Assembly (NCBI GenBank): GCA_937139605.1
Contig: CAKZQG010000005.1
Coordinates: forward strand, 1 to 62,463
Direction: 5' to 3'
Length of the DNA: 62,463 nucleotides
From: an uncultured bacterium
Lineage (GTDB): Bacteria; DRYD01
Below, piece after piece: positions 56,336-62,463 of the stretch (its first letter is position 1; each line of letters begins with the position of its first letter). Made by a program: the position numbers and the translations under genes. A model generated the notes under the pieces. That model saw only the letters and a program-made list of their open reading frames with translations. It was not told the origin of the DNA and did not search any database.

Positions 56336-57476
56336 TTATAATATTTTCAAATTTAACCCAAGTTTGCTCAAGTTTCTCCCCTTTTCTATTGGATCTATTT
56401 TAAATAAATTACCTATTATATTAATTATAGAAAATGTTAAATTAAGATTTAAATTTAGAGTTTTAGCTATTAAATAAGCAGGAACTAAGGTATTCAAAGT
56501 ATCCTCATATAAAAACCGATTAAAAATATCAGTTGGAAGTTTTGTATATCTGTAATTTGCTACTGTTTTTATAGCAGTTAGTAAATCCGATTTATCACAA
56601 GTATAGTATCTATAGAGCAATTCTTTAGGTTCTATTATATTTGTATTAAAAGCATTTGCTAAAGAATTAAATTCTTTATATAAATTTTCTATTAAAATAA
56701 CGGTATTTGGAGTTATCCCTTCTTGATAAAATAATATATCCTTTTTATTATCTATATTAGCTAAATTGATTATAGAGATAACAGGGTGAGCTAAAGCTCC
56801 AAAATCCGTTAACCCCCGCTGAATAAAATTATCCGCTACTTCTAAATCTATATCATTTATAAAATAATTTCTTAAAATTTTATAAATCTCTAAGTCAGGA
56901 TTAGATTGTAAGTAATCATTAGCAGTTATCATTAGATTCCATCGTTTTATTAGCAGTTATCATTAGATTCCATCGTTTTATTCCTCTTACCCAGATTTTA
57001 TTTTCCTCTATTTTTCTAGCAGCAAATAATGCATCAGTTTCTATTATATTTAAATCAAAAATATTATTATCATTAAATATCTTTTTAAAAACTAAAATTC
57101 CCCCTAATTTTGATGAAAATAAAATTATATTATGAAATTTCGGATTAAAATTTTTAGCTTTAATCAGTTTAGATGCTATTTCTTCATAGTATGTTGTAAT
57201 TGATGTTATAAATATATCCCTAGTTAATGCCAAAAATTCTTCCAAGTTATTAGTTATATAAAAATCTTTATCTTTAATTAACGTATGTTCTATTTTATCT
57301 ATAGAAAAAATAGTAGTTAATCCAAGGTTTTTAGGATTATTAGTAAATGCGATTATTTTTTGATTATGTTTTTTATTTAAATAAGCTAATAAAGATAAAC
57401 CTATATTTCCTAAACCATATATTCCTATCATTACAATATAATTTTCTATATTTAAATACATTTCCCTTTTTTTCAT
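56336..57476 (-). pseudogene. Opine-type NAD(P) dehydrogenase gene split by a 31-bp tandem duplication
   Basis: The upstream part encodes a Rossmann domain (MIGIYGLGNIGLSLLAYLNK, IFITSITTYYEEIASKL, ETDALFAARKI, VRGIKRWNLMITAN). It then ends early at NKTMESNDNC. The downstream frame restarts MITANDYLQS and encodes the octopine-dehydrogenase domain (ALAHPVISIINLANI, ILFYQEGITPNTVILIENLY). The cause is a perfect 31-base tandem repeat at 56920-56981. Deleting one unit joins WNLMITAN directly to DYLQS in one frame. The family reduces keto acids with amino acids; the exact substrate is unknown. Probable original start is MIGIYGLG (57431). Confidence 0.85.
56920..56981. repeat. 31-bp perfect tandem duplication inside the dehydrogenase gene
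   Basis: Two identical adjacent 31-base units (56920-56950 and 56951-56981), each beginning TAGCAGTTATCATT. 31 is not a multiple of three, so it breaks the gene. Confidence 0.95.
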
Positions 57477-57629
57477 ATCTACAAAAAAGAATTCTTAATT
57501 TCTTAATAAAAAAGTTTTATACAATTTTTTTCATATTTTAATTTTATTTTTTATTTTTTATTTTTAATAAACAATAAAAAGGAGATATAAAAAAAAAGTA
57601 GAATAGATAAAATAAAGGGGTGTTAAAAA

Positions 57630-57714
57630 GGGCAGGTGGCCGAGCGGTCAAAGGCATGGGACTGTAAATCCCACGGGCGAGAGCCCTTCAGTGGTTCAAA
57701 TCCACTCCTGCCCA
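57630..57714 (+). tRNA. tRNA-Tyr (anticodon GTA)
   Basis: Acceptor stem GGGCAGG/CCTGCCC with discriminator A at 57714. Anticodon arm GGGA-CTGTAAA-TCCC gives GTA. A long variable arm (GGGC-GAGA-GCCC) is right for bacterial type II tRNA-Tyr. T arm GTGG-TTCAAAT-CCAC. The CCA end is not encoded. The only tRNA gene in the window. Confidence 0.97.
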
Positions 57715-57848
57715 TCCTTTAGAAGCTTTAATAAGAATGTTCGCAAAAAAAGCAGGCCAGGTTATATAGGATATTTAGCTTCCAATAAGGAAGTTATGCT
57801 TACTAAAAAATGCTGCTTAATATACTAAATAAAAGTGAGTGATTACTT

Positions 57849-58394
57849 TTGCTTAAAGGTAAAAAAATATTTTTGCTCCCAATAGAACGCCATGACATAA
57901 TTACTCTAACTGAATGGCTAAAAAAAGACCTAGATTTTTCCTTAATTTCCCCAACAGCTTTATTTAGTCTTAATATAGATGAATTAGAAAATTGGTATAA
58001 TTCTTTAGTATATAACCCAAGAGTCAGAGTTTTTGTTATAAGAAACATAGAACATAAAACCCCTATTGGATTAATTGAACTTAATAACATCGATTGGAAA
58101 AATAGAAACGCAGAAATAGGGATATTTATTGCATACGAAAATCTACGAAGAAAAGGATTTGGTTCAGACTCATTACTTACTATTATCAATTTCTCCTTTT
58201 ATGAACTAAACCTTTTTAAATTATACGCTAAAATCTCTTCAGATAACTACCCATCTATTAAACTATTTGAAAAATTTAATTTCAAAAAAGAGGGAATATT
58301 AAGAAAAAATATATACAAAAATAATGAATATATCGACTTACTTATATATGGTTTGTTAAAAGAAGAATTTATTACCAACAATATCGATATATAA
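57849..58394 (+). CDS. GNAT acetyltransferase (RimJ/RimL-like)
   Basis: 181 residues. Acetyl-CoA-dependent transferase with KIFLLPIERHDIITLTEWLK, IGLIELNNIDWKNRNAEIGI, the coenzyme A loop ENLRRKGFGSDSLLTIINF, and the end ISSDNYPSIKLFEKFNFKKE followed by GILRKNIY. Substrate could be a ribosomal protein N-terminus or a small amine. The start is TTG at 57849 with GTGAGTG upstream, so the 5' end is somewhat uncertain. Confidence 0.85.
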   Translation: MLKGKKIFLLPIERHDIITLTEWLKKDLDFSLISPTALFSLNIDELENWYNSLVYNPRVRVFVIRNIEHKTPIGLIELNNIDWKNRNAEIGIFIAYENLRRKGFGSDSLLTIINFSFYELNLFKLYAKISSDNYPSIKLFEKFNFKKEGILRKNIYKNNEYIDLLIYGLLKEEFITNNIDI

Positions 58395-58406
58395 CTATAA
58401 ATTATA

Positions 58407-58670
58407 ATGAAAAAAAAATTATTTTTTATATTAAATTTTATTTTCTTTTTGATAATGATGTTTCTAATTTATAAAGAAATAGAGAAAAGTAAAATGATAA
58501 ATAAAAAAATAGAAGATGTAAAAAATCAAATAAATAATATCAAACTTGATTTAAATTTAGTTTTAATTCAAATTAATTTATATAAAAATCCTGAATACTT
58601 AAAGTCAGTTTTATTAAAAAATTATTTAATGAATCCTAAAGAATTTATTCTTGTTATAAAAATGTATTAA
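58407..58670 (+). CDS. FtsB/DivIC-like cell-division protein
   Basis: 87 residues: a membrane segment (LFFILNFIFFLIMMFLIY), a Lys/Asn-rich coiled coil, and NPEYLKSVLLKNYLMNPKEF, which parallels the region of FtsB/DivIC ahead of the (K/P)GE motif. Such proteins sit in the divisome with FtsL and FtsQ. Short and divergent, so this is tentative. Twelve bases after the acetyltransferase gene. Confidence 0.55.
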   Translation: MKKKLFFILNFIFFLIMMFLIYKEIEKSKMINKKIEDVKNQINNIKLDLNLVLIQINLYKNPEYLKSVLLKNYLMNPKEFILVIKMY

Positions 58671-58735
58671 TGTTTAATATTTTAGAAGAAGTATTTTAAG
58701 CAGAAAACAATAAGAAATAAAAGGAGGGAAGCTAA

Positions 58736-58900
58736 ATGTCTAAAAAAGATAATAAGAAAATTAATATGAATAAAATCAATAATACTGAGGAAAAAAACGA
58801 TAAAGATAGGGAATTTGAAAAAAAATTAAAAAAGTTTTTAAGAGATAGTGCCCAAAACATAGCTCAACAACGAAAAAATATCGAACGAAAACAAAAATAA
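58736..58900 (+). CDS. Small charged protein
   Basis: 54 residues, MSKKDNKKINMNKINN..., then a predicted helix FEKKLKKFLRDSAQNIAQQR and a basic end. RBS AAAGGAGGG six bases before ATG makes it a convincing gene despite its size. About one third Lys/Arg with many Asp/Glu. No family recognised. It lies between the FtsB-like gene and ileS. Confidence 0.6.
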   Translation: MSKKDNKKINMNKINNTEEKNDKDREFEKKLKKFLRDSAQNIAQQRKNIERKQK

Positions 58901-59073
58901 TAAAAACTATATTCAATATTATGTGCTAAATAAATTACTAAATAAATCTATTCTTATTATTTAAATCGTTGATTTTATCAGTGCTTTTTAATTACTTTTA
59001 CAAATAATAATTTAAAATTAATTTAAAATCAAATTAAGATTTTAAATAAATTAATAATAGGGAGGATAAAAAT

Positions 59074-61887
59074 ATGGATCTTTCAAAAACTGTGAATTTA
59101 CCTTATACTGAGTTTGAAATGAAAGCTAATTTACCTTTAAATGAGCCTAATATTATTGAATTTTGGAAAGAAAATAGAATATATTATAAAGCATTAAATA
59201 AAAATAAAAACAATAATAAGGTATTTATTCTACATGATGGTCCTCCATATTCTAATGGAAAAATCCATTTAGGACATGCTCTAAATAAAATTCTAAAAGA
59301 TATCATTGTAAAATATAAGACATTAAAAGGATATTATTCTCCATTTATTCCTGGCTGGGATACTCACGGACTGCCTAATGAAAAAGCTGCTATAGACACA
59401 TTTAAAATAGATCGGAAAAAAGTATCTCCTATTTATATAAGAGAAAAATCAAAAGAAATAGCAGTTAATTACTCAGAAATTCAAAAAGAACAATTTATAA
59501 GGTTAGGAGTCTTTGCAGATTGGGAAAATCCTTATTTAACTTTAAATCCATCTTATGAATCCATTATAGTCAAATCTTTTGGAGAATTATATCAAAATGG
59601 ATACATCTACAGAGATTTAAAACCAGTTTATTGGTGTTATGAATGTGAAACTTCTTTAGCAGAAGCTGAAATAGAATATAAAAATAAAATCTCCCCTTCT
59701 ATCGTTGTCGCCTTTAAATTACTGAATCAAGAATTTCTTAATAAATATAACTTAAATGAAGCCTATATACTAATATGGACTACAACTCCTTGGACTCTAC
59801 CAGCTAACGTAGCTTTAGCTTTTAAACCCGATTCTTCTTATGTTATCATTAACTACAATAATAATAACTATATAATCTCAAAAGAAGCATTATTTAATTC
59901 CTGGCAATTAGAATTCATAAGAAAAGGAGAATATAAAATATTATTTGAATTTAATTCTAACGAGCTAAATAACTTAAAAGCCAAACACCCATTTATTGAT
60001 AGAGAATCTATATTATTACCTGCAGATTATGTAGATATTTCTGATGGGAGCGGTATTGTACATACTGCCCCAGGACACGGTTTAGAAGATTACCTAACTG
60101 GTAAAAAATATAATCTTCCCATTTTATCTCCAATAGATTCGGAAGGGAAATTCACTGATGAAATCGATTTCCTTAAATCTATTCATGTTAATCAAGCTAA
60201 TAACATAATAATAGATATAATTGAAAAAAACAGATTGCTACTAAATAAAGGGAATTATGAGCATAGCTATCCTCATTGTTGGAGATGTAAGAACCCTGTC
60301 ATCTTTAGAGCCACTTATCAGTGGTTCCTTGATGTCCAAAAAATGAAAGATAAATTAGTAAAAGAAGTTAATCAAGTTAAATGGTACCCCGAATGGGGAT
60401 TAATAAGGATGTTAAACATGTTAGAAAACCGCCCCGATTGGTGTTTATCAAGACAAAGAGTTTGGGGAGTACCTATCCCCGTTTTATATTGTAATAACTG
60501 TAAAAAACCTAATGTAAATAAAGTTTTAGTTGATCATATTGCAGAAATAATTTCTAAAGAAGGTAGTGATTCTTGGTTTAAAAATGATTCAAATTACTTT
60601 AAACCTAATGGATATAAGTGTATGTATTGTTCTTATGAAGATTTTAGTAAAGAAGAAGATATTTTTGATGTTTGGTATGAATCAGCTGTTAGTCATTTAA
60701 GTGTTTTATACAATAATTTAAAATTTCATCCATCAGATTTATACTTAGAAGGAGCAGATCAGTATAGGGGTTGGTTCCAAGTATCTCTAATTACTAGCGT
60801 CGGAGTATTAGATAGAGCTCCTTATAAAGCTGTTCTAACACACGGTTGGGTATTAGATGAATTCGGCAGGGCTATGCATAAATCCTTAGGAAACGTCATA
60901 GATCCAATGGAAATAGTTGAAGAATATGGAGCTGATATCCTTAGATTATTCTTTGCTACTACAGAATATACTAATGACATAAAAATATCTAAAAAAACCT
61001 TAGCTACCATTGTAGAAATATATAAAAAAATTAGAAATACTATTAGATTTATTTTAGGAAACTTATACGACTTTGATATAAATGCCTTTGATTTAAATAT
61101 AGATAATCTTTTACTTTTAGAAAAATATATCTTGTTTAGATTTAAAGAACTTTTGAATGAAATAGAAGGATTTATGGAGAAATTCGAGTTTCATAGATAT
61201 GTTAATGAAATTTATGATTTTATTGTACATGATTTAAGCTCATTATATTTAGATATAAAAAAAGATGTGTTATATACATATGCTAAAGATTCTTTTGAAA
61301 GAAGATCCACTCAATTAGTTTTATATCATATTTTAAAATCATTATTAATAATTCTATTTCCTATTTTATCTTTTACTTGTGAGCAAGCTTATAAACACTT
61401 AAAATACACTGACTCTATTAGCTGCTACTTAGAATCCTTCCCCGATTTTAACAACATCAATTTTAATTTAGACGAAATTAATAATGTTAAAAATATTATT
61501 AATCTATATAAATCTTCTTTACCTATATTTGAAGTTCTTAAAAATCAAGGGAACTTTAAAACACTAAATGAAACTATCCTTAAAATATACTCTAATGATA
61601 ATTCATTACTTGATTATTTTCAAAATAACTTTAAATTAATCAAAGAAATATTTAGAGTAGCTGATATAGAATTATCTAATTCCTATAATTTTGCTAATTT
61701 AAAAGATAAACAAATTACTTTTAGCATTGGAGATAAAAATTACACTTTATTTATAGATTTTATTAAATCTAATTATCTAAAATGTGAAAGATGTTGGAAC
61801 TATTTTAAAGAGCTAAAACAAATTGAAAATCATAAAGTCTGTAATAGATGCTTAGATGTACTTAAAAATGTTGGTATTGTTATTTAG
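59074..61887 (+). CDS. ileS: Isoleucine-tRNA ligase
   Basis: It charges tRNA-Ile. 937 residues. HIGH motif HDGPPYSNGKIHLGHALNK, WDTHGLPNE, editing domain IWTTTPWTLPANVA and GSGIVHTAPGHGLEDY, and the KMSKS loop as MHKSLGNVIDPMEI (Met-His-Lys-Ser, a common variant). A C-terminal zinc site CERCWNYF...CNRCLDV completes the bacterial form with a Zn finger. RBS GGGAGGAT before ATG. Intact. Confidence 0.97.
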   Translation: MDLSKTVNLPYTEFEMKANLPLNEPNIIEFWKENRIYYKALNKNKNNNKVFILHDGPPYSNGKIHLGHALNKILKDIIVKYKTLKGYYSPFIPGWDTHGLPNEKAAIDTFKIDRKKVSPIYIREKSKEIAVNYSEIQKEQFIRLGVFADWENPYLTLNPSYESIIVKSFGELYQNGYIYRDLKPVYWCYECETSLAEAEIEYKNKISPSIVVAFKLLNQEFLNKYNLNEAYILIWTTTPWTLPANVALAFKPDSSYVIINYNNNNYIISKEALFNSWQLEFIRKGEYKILFEFNSNELNNLKAKHPFIDRESILLPADYVDISDGSGIVHTAPGHGLEDYLTGKKYNLPILSPIDSEGKFTDEIDFLKSIHVNQANNIIIDIIEKNRLLLNKGNYEHSYPHCWRCKNPVIFRATYQWFLDVQKMKDKLVKEVNQVKWYPEWGLIRMLNMLENRPDWCLSRQRVWGVPIPVLYCNNCKKPNVNKVLVDHIAEIISKEGSDSWFKNDSNYFKPNGYKCMYCSYEDFSKEEDIFDVWYESAVSHLSVLYNNLKFHPSDLYLEGADQYRGWFQVSLITSVGVLDRAPYKAVLTHGWVLDEFGRAMHKSLGNVIDPMEIVEEYGADILRLFFATTEYTNDIKISKKTLATIVEIYKKIRNTIRFILGNLYDFDINAFDLNIDNLLLLEKYILFRFKELLNEIEGFMEKFEFHRYVNEIYDFIVHDLSSLYLDIKKDVLYTYAKDSFERRSTQLVLYHILKSLLIILFPILSFTCEQAYKHLKYTDSISCYLESFPDFNNINFNLDEINNVKNIINLYKSSLPIFEVLKNQGNFKTLNETILKIYSNDNSLLDYFQNNFKLIKEIFRVADIELSNSYNFANLKDKQITFSIGDKNYTLFIDFIKSNYLKCERCWNYFKELKQIENHKVCNRCLDVLKNVGIVI

Positions 61888-61915
61888 TTAAAATTAATAT
61901 TCATGGAGGGGTTTT

Positions 61916-62218
61916 ATGATAAATCAAAATCAAAATGTTAAATTTGAAATAAAAGGTAAGGTAAGAATATATTCTCCTACAGAAACAGAAATATCTATTG
62001 CTAAGAATTGGAGCACATGGACTAAAGAAATTTCCGAATTTGATTGGTATTATCCAGAAAATGAAAAGTTTTATGTAGTTAGCGGAGAAGTAGAAGTGCA
62101 ATTAGAAGACGGAAGTACTTTTAAAATTCAAAGTGGGGATATGGTTGAATTCTACAAAGGAGTTAGCTGTAAATGGAAAGTTATTAAACCAATCCTTAAA
62201 CATTATACTTTCTTTTAA
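61916..62218 (+). CDS. Small cupin (DUF861/cupin_3) protein
   Basis: 100 residues. One compact cupin barrel: NWSTWTKEISEFDWYYPENE, KFYVVSGEVEVQLEDGSTFK, IQSGDMVEFYKGVSCKWKVI and KHYTF. This is the pattern of the cupin_3 group, including ureidoglycine-type and many unknown small cupins. The substrate is unknown. RBS GGAGGG. Same direction as ileS, 28 bases apart. Confidence 0.85.
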   Translation: MINQNQNVKFEIKGKVRIYSPTETEISIAKNWSTWTKEISEFDWYYPENEKFYVVSGEVEVQLEDGSTFKIQSGDMVEFYKGVSCKWKVIKPILKHYTFF

Positions 62219-62420
62219 AATTATTTTCTTATAAAAAATCTATTTTTTTTAACACTAATTTTTATTAATCACTTTATTATTAATAAAATATTCTTAAATT
62301 TTTATAATTTATAAAAGATTATCTATAATTTATAAAAGATTAATTCTTTTATCTTGTACTATTTTTTTGGTTTATTTCTATTTAAACCACTTAAACTATC
62401 TTCATTATTTAATTCATTAT

Positions 62421-62463
62421 TATTCATTACATTGTTATTCATTACATTGTTATTCATTACATT
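62421..62463. repeat. 15-bp tandem repeat reaching the window end
   Basis: The unit TATTCATTACATTGT is repeated almost three times and is cut by the window edge. A single related stretch (TATTACATTGTTATTCATT) lies at 42151-42169. The array may continue outside. The 62219-62420 gap before it is AT-rich with nothing else seen. Confidence 0.8.

Overview
The window is a very AT-rich (roughly a quarter G+C) bacterial chromosome segment. Most genes are ordinary housekeeping genes with AGGAGG-type ribosome sites, and almost all stop codons are TAA or TAG. Type IV pilin-like genes, a small predicted outer-membrane beta-barrel ending in Phe, secreted propeller-like proteins and DapD point to a diderm bacterium. 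I cannot place it in a phylum from sequence alone. Pathways are scattered: an F0-only ATP synthase cluster (a, c, b), a lone nuoK, and sufCBD without sufS or sufU.

Layout: 1-1.8 kb, end of a Gly-rich secreted delta-60-type repeat protein, then a small membrane protein gene with a decayed duplicate. 1.8-12.1 kb (minus), alaS, a TolB-like propeller, a membrane-anchored beta-CASP metallo-beta-lactamase, truD, a DUF6812-like gene and mutS. 12.3-14.2 kb, a propeller-gene fragment and a broken AAA-ATPase/PD-(D/E)XK gene (copy 1). 14.5-18 kb, sufCBD. 18.3-25.3 kb, a large TPR protein, a ClpB/ClpC-type unfoldase and rlmN. 25.4-33.5 kb, a lytic transglycosylase with hexapeptide repeats, an antiporter, lysS, trmD, dapD, an unknown exported protein and a rhodanese. 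33.6-42.1 kb, hsp20, nuoK, DUF503, murD, a small barrel, an EamA transporter, a subtilase without a signal peptide, a SAM hydroxide adenosyltransferase and accB. 42.2-43.9 kb, copy 2 of the broken AAA-ATPase/nuclease. 44-48 kb, a minor-pilin cluster that includes a pilin fused to a Hint (hedgehog/intein) domain, plus a glycosyltransferase. 48.2-57.5 kb, an A-type Fe-S carrier with a Cys-rich tail, atpBEF, a phosphohexomutase, a second delta-60 protein, hemD, fabG and a split opine-type dehydrogenase. 57.6-62.2 kb, tRNA-Tyr, an acetyltransferase, an FtsB-like protein, a small charged protein, ileS and a cupin.

The two most unusual things are these. (1) A family of ~34-bp hairpin elements is inserted inside the two paralogous AAA-ATPase/nuclease genes. 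The outer arms (TATAAC/GTTATA) are constant, while the inner stem changes sequence but keeps pairing in every version. One copy has a filled site where its paralogue has an empty one. Deleting the elements restores the expected protein at each site, and two shortened versions (21 and 33 bp) are in frame. (2) A type IV pilin-like protein carries a C-terminal Hint autoprocessing domain (Cys232, TxxH at 303-306) and sits next to two other minor-pilin genes.

The region also shows much small-scale decay: a 31-bp tandem duplication that splits an opine-type dehydrogenase, an A-tract frameshift in a PilX-like gene, two degraded ISXO2/IS1595-type transposase tails and a fragment of an SBBP-type propeller gene.
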